DNA from: Oncomelania hupensis
Taxonomy: Eukaryota; Mollusca; Gastropoda; Littorinimorpha; Pomatiopsidae
Assembly (NCBI GenBank): GCA_036898135.1
Contig: CM072511.1
Coordinates: 32,199,686 to 32,263,685, forward strand
Length of the DNA: 64,000 bases
Direction of reading: 5' to 3'
The position numbers and the translations under genes are program-made. This document shows positions 14,432 through 22,288 of this stretch, piece after piece. The notes below the pieces were generated by a model that saw only the letters and a program-made list of their open reading frames with translations, was not told the DNA's origin and searched no databases. Every line of letters starts with the position of its first letter. Within the stretch, counting starts at the first letter, position 1.

Positions 14432-17400
14432 ATAAGGAATACAGGGGATCCTCAAGTTACGACGTTGATCCGTTTGTTGGACAACCTAAGGCGGAACATA
14501 CAGAAAAATAGCTGTACTGTACGTGTTTCTCCCTTTTCAGATCGCTTTATAATGTTCATTTTAACTTCCATGGTGATGGCCTTTCTTTTCTTTGATGCAC
14601 TACCATCAGAAGAGTCTGACTTACGTTTGGGCGCCATAACCAAGGCCAAAAAATGATAAAACACGTGAGAGAGATAAACGGCGTAAACAAACAAAATGGC
14701 GTATGTACAGTGACTGAGCGTATGAAGCAACGCCAGCGTATGAAACGACGCCGTCTTCCCCGCCGTATAACCACAACAAAGCGTATTCTTCCACCGCTCA
14801 CCAGAAACTAGCTCCCGTTTGTTTACATCGCTTGCGACGCTAAACAGCATAAGACGAAACGATGCGTAATTTTATTATATTTTTATGGGGAGGAAACAAG
14901 GTAAGTCGAGACCGACGTAACCCGAGGACTTACTGTATATTGAACTGGAGGTAAGAAGGGGGATGGAAGTAAATTTAGTCATGGAATGTGACATAAATAA
15001 CGTTGCAAATTTCTTTCATTCATTTAAACACAGAGAATGTTAGTTAGCACAGCGACAGACATCCTTTGTACATATATGGTGCAACAGCAGAGGTTGACAG
15101 ATGTTACGTTGAAACGCGAATGGTAGTACGTCGGAAACGTGTACGATAGATCTAATCGTTTCGTTTTGCAAAGTATTCAATAATGGAGTTTATTTACCTT
15201 TGATTTGAGTTTGCATTGTTGTTAGGAGAGGCTTTGTATAACGTTGATAATTTTCGTTGGTCGATATTGTCGGAGAATACTCTGGATTTCCTTGTTTACC
15301 ATCGATCGAAGGTTCGGGACGATTGTCGAAGTAAGAGAAGGTTCGGGGTATGTGTGGAGAGATGAATGACGTAAGTCAGTGATGACGATCTTTTATTCGA
15401 TTGGTGGCAGTGCGTCATTTCTACGGTATTCGAAATCTTTCCGGAAAAGAGAGAGATTATAAAATTGTGTGCCGCACGGTTGTTGAGAGAGAGTAAAGTT
15501 GTTGATAGTGATTTAAAGAGTTGCTGTGAAAGTTGTTGAGTTGAGTTGAGAATTGTATGCAGTTGTTGATGTGTGCTGAATAAAAGTGGAAAACTTCATA
15601 CGTCAACTTTGTGACTTGTATGCTGTTTGGACGGGCTGCGTGAATAAACGAATCTGAGTTACACAACTATCAGGAATTCAAGCATCGGGGCTGAATCAGA
15701 TACTGATAGAAAACACCATCATCGAACTGAGTGTAACAACAGAAAAGAGGGGCTTATTCTTTACATTTACCCATTGGCCTCTGGAGTAGTAGCACACAAT
15801 AGTAATTGTTACATGTCAGATATAAATTTTATGGCAACAACATTATCTTGGAATATCTGTGTTTCCAATGCTTACAGTCTATACAGATGTTTGAACACAA
15901 AGGCCAGAGGCCTATAATGTATCTTGCTCTTTTGGCTTGTTTTCAGTCGCTTGCTATAGTTTGTTGAATCGTGTTCTTTGAATTCCACACATTGCTGCTA
16001 GGACAATGGTCATGAACTCCTGCTAGTATAGATTATTATCATTACTGAATCTTTACTTTGATAGCAAAATTAAACTTTCACTTTTGACAAGAAACATATG
16101 ATGGATTTTAATTTTTTCTGTATTATAAACTACAACGAAATTTTACTGGTGGGGAAATTTGACAATCCTTTCTTGTTTATGAATTTGTTGAACTTAAAAG
16201 GGAATGTTTCCGTCTACCAACGGGAAGGGATAGTGGGTGTCTAAGGGTGACATGTATACATACTCTGCCAGCATGTAATCCTACCCTACCCTATCTAGTA
16301 ACTCAGAAGTTGTTTGGGCACCACAGATGATTGTTTAACCAGCGTACTCGATCTTTCTTTGTCCTCAGAATCCTCATGGTTTCGCTCAGTGTCAATCCAG
16401 TCCATTCTTGGATGTTGTCTTCCTTTCTGTCTCTTTCTTCTTCTGCCCCCTTGCACTGTGCCTTGCAGGATGGTCTGTGCAAGACCTGATGCTCTGGTGA
16501 TGTGGCCATAACATCGGGATTTCGTTTCTTCACGGTGTTGTCCAATGGCTTGTGTGATGGTCTGTCGGACTTCGTCGTTAATGATGTGTTGAGTATAAGA
16601 AATGCCCAGAAGTCCTCCAGTATAGGAGGATGGAGATGAAAAGGGAACGCAGCAACCTTACCTTTGAGTGTGCACTGAAGGTCCTTTCTTTTCAAATGGG
16701 CCTCAACCTTGTCAGGGCAGCAGTTGTTTGTGCTATCCTGGGAAGGGCTTCCTGTTGGGACCCATTGCCTGATACAAATGCTCCTAAATATTTGAAGCTG
16801 TGCACAGTGTTGAGGAACTGGCCTTGTATTTTGATGTCCGTTGATGCCATTGGTGTTGTTGGTCATCATTATGGCCTTCTCTGCACTTATTTCCATTCCA
16901 AAGGCTTTGAAGGTTGTGTCAAGTGTCTGTACAAGCTGTTTCAAGTTCTTGTTCCCCTCCAGCCAGTACTTCAATCTCACCCGCAAAACGGAGGTTGGAG
17001 ATTGGTCTACCACCTATGCTGACTGTGCCTTCACGTTCTGCAAGGGCATCTAACATGATCAATGATGCACTCCAGAAAGATGTTTAAGAGTGTTGGAGAG
17101 AGTAGACATCTTTGATGCACGCCGATTGTTGTTCTGAACAAGTTCCCGATGGCACCGTTGTGAAGGACTGCACTGATAGCCTTGTCAAACAGCCTTTTGA
17201 TGACTTCAATAGTGTTGGGGCTAATGTTGTACACTCTCCGTCTCATGGTTGCCCACAAAGCTGCATGCCACATTCGGTCAAACGCTTTCTTGACGTCCAA
17301 TAATTGAACTGATACAAAGTGATAGTGAATAAGTGATAAGATCTGAAGGAACCGAGATATGCATTCGACAGGATCAAAACGGTTTGTGGTCATCAAGATT

Positions 17401-17847
17401 TATTATGAGTGTCAAAGGCTGTAATGTTGGCCTAGTATAAGTATATAATGCCGAACTATGCTATGCTAACGCCGGCAATGTACAATAACAAATAATGTGT
17501 TTCAAATGCACACCGGTCAGAAAATTGCGTCAGGTTCAAATAACACTAAAGAATATAATCAGTGTATACTGAAATGGTAAACGATTAAAATCCAAATCTT
17601 TGAAGGCGCGTCTAGAACACTGAACAGTAGAACTAGAAGCCAGCAATCTTCACAATACACCAGTCGAAGGACAACGGATTACAAAACAAACGCAACACCC
17701 AATAGAAAACCCGCTCCTGAAAGTGCAAAGTGGCACTTAATCAGAGAAAACGGGACCAGCAACTGTCATATTATGCAGATGTTTACGACATGTGCATAAA
17801 ATACTCTTTTTATGTTTTTCAACGATACTCACCTGCTCGTCGGCCAT
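1..17847 (-). CDS. XPO7: Exportin-7 (XPO7), N-terminal 407 residues, 12 exons, incomplete at left edge
   Basis: XPO7 is an importin-beta-superfamily nuclear transport receptor (RanBP16) that carries cargo through nuclear pores with RanGTP. Minus-strand coding exons in transcript order: 17847-17833, 13558-13412, 13027-12934, 12751-12681, 12084-11989, 8847-8770, 5274-5125, 4640-4514, 3370-3297, 3122-3003, 2764-2618, 102-1. They join in frame to 407 residues with no stop. Recognisable exportin-7 blocks are [97 protein letters not shown] and [10 protein letters not shown]. The importin-beta N-terminal (IBN) region spans roughly residues 25-95 and the rest would be HEAT repeats. The family is about 1,087 residues long, so roughly 60% lies beyond the left edge. 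All introns are GT-AG except the one after exon 7, which looks GC-AG. The sister gene RANBP17 is close, but invertebrates usually have a single family member. Confidence 0.96.
350..545. repeat. Three tandem ~66-bp units
   Basis: Three successive units share the core TTATTTATTGATATAATTAT followed by TATAGCGCTTTTCCAGCT. Units differ by a few substitutions. The TATAGCGC word resembles LINE/SINE 3' ends, so this may be an amplified retroposon tail. Confidence 0.8.
690..751 (-). repeat. SINE fragment, left part, split by piggyBac insertion
   Basis: The text GGCACTCACCTTTTAGGACA and onward to the TTAA at 748-751 matches 37800-37860 of the SINE at 37736-38040, in the same orientation. The SINE match resumes at 1374 after the inserted element. 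Confidence 0.7.
752..1373 (+). mobile_element. piggyBac-like non-autonomous element with TTAA target sites
   Basis: The 622-bp element is bounded by TTAA (748-751 and 1374-1377). Its ends form the inverted repeat CCTTTAGCAT. Inside, 982-1107 starts [16 protein letters not shown], an acidic N-terminus like that of piggyBac transposases. The frame then runs into AT-rich noise and stops, so the catalytic DDD domain is missing. It sits exactly within a SINE whose two halves flank it. Confidence 0.8.
1374..1560 (-). repeat. SINE fragment, right part
   Basis: From the TTAA at 1374 the text resumes with TGTATGATGGAATGCATGAG and ACAGACTAGACCTCAGTTTA, aligning with 37862-37920. After about 1445 similarity fades; an ATA-rich stretch follows at 1556-1590. 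Confidence 0.65.
1739..2424 (+). mobile_element. Second piggyBac-like element, internally deleted
   Basis: TTAA at 1735-1738 and 2425-2428 bounds 686 bp. The ends read CCCTTTAACACGCGGAGC and, on the other strand, CCCTCTAACCCCCACAGGAG, an imperfect inverted repeat. An interrupted frame at 1970-2155 contains [11 protein letters not shown] and GEESDLDF, an acidic piggyBac-type transposase N-terminus broken by stops and frameshifts. No catalytic domain remains. Confidence 0.78.
2618..2764 (-). CDS. XPO7: XPO7 coding exon 11
   Basis: The exon is 147 bases (49 codons) with acceptor TTGCAG and donor GTGAGT. It encodes [20 protein letters not shown] and YQLGELVKV. The next intron holds two piggyBac-type elements. 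Confidence 0.95.
3003..3122 (-). CDS. XPO7: XPO7 coding exon 10
   Basis: The exon is 120 bases (40 codons) with acceptor TTCAG and donor GTGATT. It encodes [20 protein letters not shown] and RAKFLNHLV, a highly conserved HEAT-repeat block. Confidence 0.96.
3297..3370 (-). CDS. XPO7: XPO7 coding exon 9
   Basis: The exon is 74 bases with acceptor GACAG and donor GTACGT. It completes the split codon and encodes [20 protein letters not shown]. Confidence 0.94.
3824..4427 (+). mobile_element. pogo/Tigger-like MITE
   Basis: The 604-bp element starts and ends with the perfect inverted repeat CAGTGGAACCTCCGGTAT and is flanked by TA dinucleotides (3822-3823, 4428-4429), as in Tc1/mariner-pogo elements. 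Internally [11 protein letters not shown] (around 4128-4165) resembles the N-terminal CENP-B-type helix-turn-helix of Tigger/Jerky transposases, but the frame is short and broken. It lies in XPO7 intron 8 (3371-4513). Confidence 0.85.
4514..4640 (-). CDS. XPO7: XPO7 coding exon 8
   Basis: The exon is 127 bases with acceptor TTTCAG and donor GTACTG, ending in phase 1. It encodes [14 protein letters not shown] and then [19 protein letters not shown], nearly invariant in exportin-7. Confidence 0.96.
4641..5124. other. XPO7 intron 7 (GC-AG), AT-rich
   Basis: This 484-bp intron has a purine-rich GA stretch at 4980-5050 and no other recognisable feature. Frame-consistent borders are GC (donor side, 5123-5124) and AG (acceptor side). 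Confidence 0.75.
5125..5274 (-). CDS. XPO7: XPO7 coding exon 7 (GC donor)
   Basis: The exon is 150 bases (50 codons) with acceptor TTGCAG. It encodes [20 protein letters not shown] and a following [10 protein letters not shown]. The only donor that keeps frame with exon 8 is CAG|GCATGT, a GC donor; nearby GT dinucleotides break the frame. Confidence 0.94.
5644..6860. mobile_element. Unclassified inverted-repeat transposon with 6-bp target duplication
   Basis: Ends are the perfect 13-bp inverted repeat CATAGCTGCCAAC, flanked on both sides by ATACTG (5638-5643 and 6861-6866). The interior holds a GC palindrome-rich segment (5697-5755), AAG-rich microsatellite, a ~200-bp direct repeat (5885-6090 and 6135-6335) and a poly-T run (6739-6760). 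No transposase frame is visible, so it is non-autonomous; the 6-bp duplication does not fit the common hAT (8) or TA/TTAA classes. Confidence 0.72.
5885..6335. repeat. ~200-bp direct repeat inside the 5644-6860 element
   Basis: Two units with a period of about 247 bp share TTACAAAGCATTCATTATTT through TTCGAAACGCTGAACATTCT and TACACCTTACATTCTTAAAG. Each is preceded by an AAG microsatellite, suggesting slippage or unequal exchange created the repeat. Confidence 0.88.
7009..7200. repeat. Two-unit ~96-bp tandem repeat
   Basis: Two adjacent units begin CATGCGCCATCGTGGGTACG and end AGCTATATAGGTAAACA plus an ATA-rich tail. They differ by a few substitutions and lie in XPO7 intron 6. Confidence 0.88.
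7367..8423. mobile_element. Second inverted-repeat transposon with 6-bp target duplication
   Basis: The 1,057-bp element has the perfect 12-bp terminal inverted repeat CAGGGTGGAGAA, flanked by TATTAA on both sides (7361-7366 and 8424-8429). Near the ends are GC-rich self-complementary blocks (GGGGCCCAGCCCCGG near 7395; CGGAAATCCGCGGATTCGCG near 8385). No transposase is recognisable. Like the 5644-6860 element it makes a 6-bp duplication, but the ends differ. Confidence 0.75.
8537..8729 (-). mobile_element. 5'-truncated copy of the ~590-bp retroposon family
   Basis: The minus strand carries the family's 3' part, from the GGGATGTCTTTATTGTAAAG block to GGTCCTGATTTGGCTCGGAA and GAGTCCGCTGGACCTAAAGC, with an AATC-type tail. 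It is flanked by a perfect 14-bp target duplication GACAATCCTAATGA (8523-8536 and 8730-8743). The 5' truncation and long duplication are hallmarks of target-primed reverse transcription. Confidence 0.9.
8770..8847 (-). CDS. XPO7: XPO7 coding exon 6
   Basis: The exon is 78 bases (26 codons) with acceptor GACAG and donor GTAAGC. It encodes a stretch ending [18 protein letters not shown], matching the GVTILSQLTNEINQ region of vertebrate XPO7. It lies only 26 bases from the truncated retroposon at 8537-8729. Confidence 0.9.
8940..9900. repeat. Diverged tandem repeat, AT-rich, in XPO7 intron 5
   Basis: Related motifs recur roughly every 200-550 bp, such as GACTTGAAATTTGC, CAAAAATGACATTTTATGC and ATAGAATAGTAGATACATGG with variants. 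No gene is visible. Confidence 0.5.
10048..11035 (-). CDS. Candidate nested gene or alternative XPO7 start, two exons
   Basis: Within XPO7 intron 5, on the same strand, an ATG at 11035 opens [20 protein letters not shown] and continues to 10963, where a good GTAAGT donor leaves phase 1. An acceptor TTTTCAG at 10212 joins in frame to [18 protein letters not shown] and [20 protein letters not shown] (10211 down to about 10048). The frame then reads into a GT microsatellite, so the true end is unclear. A GT there would leave phase 0, compatible with splicing to XPO7 exon 6 at 8847. The sequence upstream is CpG-rich with CCGGAAGT, an ETS-like promoter site. I do not recognise the protein. Confidence 0.45.
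11050..11400. promoter_or_regulatory. Possible promoter with a 17-bp inverted repeat
   Basis: This stretch upstream of the ATG at 11035 has GTCACGGATCTTCCGCC at 11069-11085 and its exact reverse complement at 11329-11345. It also has ACTTCCGGG (ETS-like) at 11092-11100 and an inverted CCAAT (ATTGG) near 11318. It could be a promoter for the candidate nested transcript, or the worn ends of a MITE. Confidence 0.35.
11989..12084 (-). CDS. XPO7: XPO7 coding exon 5
   Basis: The exon is 96 bases (32 codons) with acceptor TTCCAG. It encodes [12 protein letters not shown] followed by [17 protein letters not shown]. Its donor is the weak GTACAA. The following intron (8848-11988) contains candidate exons of another transcript. 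Confidence 0.93.
12681..12751 (-). CDS. XPO7: XPO7 coding exon 4
   Basis: The exon is 71 bases with acceptor TGCAG and donor GTAGGC. With the split codon it encodes [14 protein letters not shown] followed by FVSQALVQ, a strongly conserved exportin-7 block. Confidence 0.95.
12934..13027 (-). CDS. XPO7: XPO7 coding exon 3
   Basis: The exon is 94 bases with acceptor TGCAG and donor GTAAGT, ending in phase 1. It encodes [16 protein letters not shown] and PLEQRVEI, the end of the importin-beta N-terminal domain and the next helix. Confidence 0.95.
13333..13351. repeat. Poly-G run
   Basis: A run of about 18-19 G lies in XPO7 intron 2, 60 bases from exon 2. Length is error-prone in any assembly. 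Confidence 0.9.
13412..13558 (-). CDS. XPO7: XPO7 coding exon 2
   Basis: The exon is 147 bases (49 codons) with acceptor TATAG and donor GTAAGT. It encodes the start of the importin-beta N-terminal domain, including [12 protein letters not shown] and [10 protein letters not shown] poly-G run (13333-13351) lies just downstream in the intron. Confidence 0.96.
14224..14430. repeat. (GA)n microsatellite, two blocks
   Basis: Near-perfect GA repeats at about 14224-14272 and 14350-14426 are separated by purine-rich sequence. Reading frames over this block are repeat artefacts. Confidence 0.97.
14442..14935 (-). mobile_element. pogo/Tigger-like element with intact transposase N-terminus
   Basis: The 494-bp element is flanked by TA (14440-14441, 14936-14937). 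Its imperfect inverted ends read CAGGGGATCCTCAAGTTACG and CAGTAAGTCCTCGGGTTACG. On the minus strand, 14637 down to about 14520 encodes [19 protein letters not shown] and then [19 protein letters not shown], the CENP-B/Tigger-type N-terminal DNA-binding start. The DDE domain is deleted. It sits in XPO7 intron 1 beside the GA microsatellite. Confidence 0.85.
15038..15741 (+). mobile_element. Possible solo LTR
   Basis: The segment starts TGTTAGTTAG and ends GTAACAACA, giving the TG...CA ends of an LTR. It contains a TATA-like ATTATAAAATTG (about 15458) and a downstream AATAAA (about 15580). Flanking pentamers GAGAA and GAAAA differ at one base, so the target duplication is imperfect. No internal retroviral-type coding is present. 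Boundaries are tentative. Confidence 0.35.
16270..17400 (-). mobile_element. Defective LINE (non-LTR retrotransposon) 3' part
   Basis: Minus-strand frames encode reverse-transcriptase pieces in order: [38 protein letters not shown], then [20 protein letters not shown], and the LINE C-terminus [12 protein letters not shown]. Frames shift between pieces. The catalytic box expected as FADD reads FAGE, so both aspartates are lost. It is 5' truncated. The same family's 3' end recurs at 29810-30060. It probably belongs to the RTE/I-like LINEs, a low-confidence placement. Confidence 0.88.
17401..17832. other. XPO7 intron 1, part next to exon 1
   Basis: No feature is recognised here. Only the last 20 bases (from 17813) are present in the right-hand copy, because that copy begins at the assembly gap. 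Confidence 0.6.
17833..17847 (-). CDS. XPO7: XPO7 coding exon 1 (MADEQ)
   Basis: The start codon sits in AAAGATGGCC and is followed by four codons and a GTGAGT donor, phase 0. Joined to exon 2 it reads MADEQ then [10 protein letters not shown], matching the short first exon and MAD start of exportin-7 in other animals. A near-identical copy lies right of the gap at 47659-47673. Confidence 0.88.
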
Positions 17848-18439
17848 CTTTGTTTTGTGTAGTCTGACTTGCGCAGATGGCGCTCAAAGAATATCACAGT
17901 CGAAAATACACGATTGCTGGTTGGTCAAAACAGACGGGCAGCATTTTTGTTAACCAATTGAATATCTCGATCTAACTTCATTGAGGAGTTTGTTGACACA
18001 AAAGAGTTCTCAATCACATGGACCTCTAGCAGACGCTTCAAGGGTTACCTTGACTCTGCTGACATATATCATCCGCTCCAAATTGTTATTGCTGGCACGT
18101 GTTGTTGTTGTTTTTTGCATTAACGTTTCATATTTTAAATTTATAACGTCGTTGTCTGTATTTTTCTTATTTCTTTAATTCACTTCAGCACATAGTCAAC
18201 TCGGTCATACATAACATGTTATATTTTACATACAGTGCTAGTACTAGTAGTAGTATATATACATGATGATGATTGATTGATGTTATTGATAGTCTTTGCT
18301 ACTAGTCTGACACTAGTCTTACTAATCATGGACTATATAAATATGTATCCATGTGTAGATAGGTATTTACATAGTTGCAGTCTGTCGGGTTTTATATTTT
18401 ATTATACTAGTATTTTTTGTTACAAATAAAGATAGCAGA

Positions 18440-18652
18440 TTGTCTACAGAGGTCAAAACCAGGCCAGAGTATAGGTCAACATTGGCAGACCTGGAAAAAG
18501 ATTTTAAAGAGGAGATAAATACATTTCTGAACCAAGAGAAAACTTACTTTGGTGCTGTTCGTTCTGCCTTATGGTTGGAAGAGCTTGATGGCAGGATTGG
18601 AAAAAAAAGTATTCAGATCATTGAAAAGAATACTGCAAATCGCTTGGTATGA
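18440..18652 (+). CDS. Unassigned 70-codon open frame
   Basis: The frame reads MSTEVKTRPEYRSTLADLEK and continues with EINTFLNQEKTYFGAVRSAL. It is preceded by a possible acceptor (GTCTACAG) and followed by a possible donor (CTTG|GTATGA), so it could be an internal exon. It is predicted charged and helical. I do not recognise it, and it may be a transposon relic. The frame is identical in the second copy. Confidence 0.25.
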   Translation: MSTEVKTRPEYRSTLADLEKDFKEEINTFLNQEKTYFGAVRSALWLEELDGRIGKKSIQIIEKNTANRLV

Positions 18653-19228
18653 ACACATGATCAACAAATACCTTAGGAATCTGGTCATGTCGCTTGCAGG
18701 TCCCTCAAGAACCACTCTTTGCTGGCATTTTGAAGTTAAGAGGAGAAAGTTTGGGTGGTTTAGACATTTCTTACTCCCATCACAACACCTCTGTCTCCAA
18801 AACACCCACCTCATCCTCCCACCCAAACACAAAGCCTGACATTAATTAAAATGCAATGTACATGGGTGTAACTAACAACACAATCCTGCCCAGAGCTGCC
18901 TAGAATAAAAGCGCCCAAAAACATTTTCAATTGCTCCGCATGAACTGTTTTTGCTTTCTGGGCAACATTTTGCAATAACTGAATAAGCGAACACTTTAAA
19001 AAGTGCGCAACACATGTTGACTGCACAACAGCCAATCAAAATGAAGTCGGCTGAAAGTGAAAGTTATTGTCAATCACACTGATGATACAACAATACTATC
19101 AAATATAAATACTAATTCATACCGATTGCATATAAACATAATTATTCCGTCAAATTACAACTACACAAATCTTGCAAAATTGTCATTTCACCATTGAACA
19201 CATCATTATTTGCAAATCGAAAACCTAC

Positions 19229-19243
19229 CACTCTGGTCGCCAT
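19229..19243 (-). CDS. Candidate alternative first exon for XPO7 (MATRV)
   Basis: On the minus strand AAAGATGGCGACC opens five codons, MATRV, followed by a GTAGGT donor in phase 0. Size, phase and AAGATGGC context all mirror XPO7 exon 1 at 17833-17847, 1.4 kb downstream. It could join XPO7 exon 2 in frame, or belong to an unknown transcript. The copy is at 49054-49068. Confidence 0.35.
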
Positions 19244-21266
19244 CTTTTTCTCTTCGCAAACAACCTTTAGGCTTTAGAAACCGTTACAGAGCGCTCTTTA
19301 CGAACATAGGGTTGCCCAGACTTTCTTCCAAAATAGTTACTTAGGGTTACGTAGCGCTCTGGTTGGGCAACTCTCGGCAGATGTTTTCCAAAGGGATGGG
19401 TGAAAACTTGATCAGTCCAAAAATCAATCCTGAAGTTGAGTCTGAGGTCTAGATTAACATCGGGAATTTATTTTTAAATTTTGAATACAATGTTTAATCC
19501 ACGCTAAGAGATGACTATCTGCGTATTCATAAATTTTTTGTGTCTAATGTTTGTTAAATTTGAATCTAAACATTGTGCATCTGCTATAAGCAGTACTACT
19601 GGCTGAGCTCCCTTAGAACGGCTGTACAGGTACAGACACAACAATACACTGACACCTTAGGTTTAGTGGATTAGCCAGAGGAGAGAATTGTGTGCCTGTT
19701 GTATTAACTAACACACAATGACATTAAGTGCATGGGATACAATTGCTAGTACAGCCCTGTGATGTCTTCTGGGACTCCAGTGACTCTTTAAGTTGTTATA
19801 CATTTTAATTTAACTCTATAATGTAGATTAATATGCTCTTTTATAGTCATACTGTGTAGGCTAAAAGTTGTTGTTTTTTTATGACCTCACTCACTTACAT
19901 GAAATTGTCTTTCCCACCTACTCTCGATCTTTCCTTCACTTTTCCCCCACTATTGTTCAATCCAAATAATACATTATTAGTGTTTAACTCTTAGGGTATA
20001 ACCCAGACAGGTCCTCTGTAGAACAAGAATGTAGAAGAATATTAGCATAAAATTAACCCACTTAGTTGATATGTAACCCAAAGAGGGCCTCACAGCATTC
20101 CTTGCAACACACATTTGTAAGTACGGTTGTTAGGGCAAATTATAATACTAATGACCGCGACCTATAGAGAATCAATGTTACACATTGAGAAACTGGCAAT
20201 GAAAATCTGGCACCAACACTTTAGACTGCTAACTTTGAAATGCTTGTACAGAGTTTTTTTTTTAATAAAGCAGTTGGACAATATTCCTACATTTAAATTA
20301 TTATTTTATGGCTTTGATGAATACAAAATCATAGGAAAACTGCATGCAAATCAGACCGAAGTAAACACAACAATGAGGGCATTAAGAAAGCCTTCATGGC
20401 CTCTTTTGTCCTAAAGCTACTACAACTACTACTACTGTTAAAATTCATTAAAATTATTGCACAAACATTTTTTTGTAAACCATCATCCTGGAGACACACA
20501 CATCACATATTAAAAAATTGAATAATATAAATCACAGTTCAGATTGCACAGATCTGTAAGTAGATATGGAATATATTATCGAACTCACATACATCTGCAA
20601 GCTCCCCACCCCCAATCTTTCCCCACCTCCTTTCCCACCCTACACATACAATTTTGTGTATAATATTCTGGTGGAAGATTAACATTTTAAATAGTGCTCA
20701 ACACTGACTTGAATGCTACTCTATAGGAGTGGTACTGAAATACTGGTGGGTGCAGAATAAAGCATTGAGTGTGATAAACAACAACAATAAAAAAATTATT
20801 AACATTTTTTAGTCCTGAAACACACTTCTTTCATGTTATCAGTTTCTTTTTTTTTCTTTTTTTTTAAAATCGCAATAAATAAATAAATTTATTAAGTAAA
20901 CAAATTAATATGATGGCAGTTTTTGCCTTTTACGGAGCTGGTGGTAGGCTTGTGTGTTATGGTTTTAATTCATTATGCAAATTATTAACATACTGAAATG
21001 CGCAAATGTATTAATTAAAAACCACATGGCGTATTTTAACATTCTTGTTCGTCACACTGTTTTTTTTCTCCATATCCTATCCTATCTTATTCTCCATATA
21101 CTAAGTGGTAAATTATAAAAATGTACTTAAAATATATTTGTAAAGTTCACCATTTACAAAGCAGCGTGCAGTACATACTTTTTTTTCAGTATGCAATTTA
21201 AATTGTTTGAATATACTGTGTAAAAATGTTAAAAACCAAAGCATTCCTTTAACTAGCCTCATTGTT

Positions 21267-21990
21267 ACGCATTTGGTTGATTTGATCTGCATTTATGCAT
21301 GAATTTTTCAAGGTTGACAAAATCAAGTGATATCGGTTATACATGAAAGTGTTTGTGCTGTTTAATTCATTATGGACATTAGCTTTAATAGGGTGCTGCA
21401 CTTAAGTGACAGAAAGATAGATGTTGAAGTTTAACAAACAGGCACTAGAAAATATACTAATAAACATTGCCATTACTATAATTACAGCCATTCATTATAC
21501 AGTCCACTTCATTGTTGTGTCCCTTAATGTGGTGTCCTGACTTATTAATATTATTGTGCATATTGTTTGTTTCACTTAAAAAATGTGGATAAGATATTCT
21601 TGTTTTATTCCTAGTGTTCATCAAAACAGAACGCATTTGGTTGATTTGATCTGCTTTATGCATGAATTTTTCAAGGTTGACAAAATCAAGTGATATCGGT
21701 TATACATGAAAGTGTTTGTGCTGTTTAATTCATTATGCACATTAGCTTTAATAGGATGCTGCACTTAAGTGACAGAATGATAGATGTTGAAGTTTAACAA
21801 ACAGGCACTAGAAAATATACTAATAAACATTGCCATTACTATTACAGCCATTCATTATACAGTCCACTTCATTGTTGTGTCCCTTAATGTGGTGGCCTGA
21901 CTTATTATTGTGCATATTGTTTGTTTCACTTAAATATAAAAAATGTGGATAAGATATTCTTGTTTTATTCCTAGTGTTCATCAAAACAGG
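21267..21990. repeat. 364-bp tandem duplication upstream of SLC26
   Basis: Two adjacent units start ACGCATTTGGTTGATTTGAT at 21267 and 21631 and end CCTAGTGTTCATCAAAACAG. They differ by a few substitutions and short indels. The second copy has the same two units (about 51090-51814). Confidence 0.93.
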
Positions 21991-22288
21991 TTACATCAGC
22001 TTTATATGTTAAAGAAAGCAAGTAATGAAGGGCTGCTGTAGTATCTGTTCTCCGAAAGTATCATTGTAAAACTTGTGGCACGTTGCTTTTCCTATAAAGA
22101 CTTTAGATTGAAACTGAAGTCAATCTGCATCATTGTCATTTTATATTTACCGTTTCAGCATTCTTGTTACATTCCTTAACAATGGTTTATAATGAATAAT
22201 AATAAGTGTTGAATGTTTGCCCTTAGCCATTTTTTTAATCAAGTGCCTGTTTTGTGTCCTCAGGTAATTACCAAGAGGGGCAGCCATC

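Larger units (their letters stand above)
17848..22263. other. Intergenic/5' region between XPO7 and SLC26
   Basis: The 4.4-kb spacer between the divergent genes holds the candidate first exon at 19229-19243, the orphan frame at 18440-18652, a 364-bp tandem duplication (21267-21990) and AT-rich DNA. An untranslated first exon of SLC26 must lie here or is absent, because its coding exon is preceded by an acceptor (CCTCAG, ending 22263). Confidence 0.6.

Noticed and set aside
13972..14656. Ser/Leu-rich and Arg/Glu-rich frames over 14224-14430
   Set aside because: Produced by the GA dinucleotide repeat.
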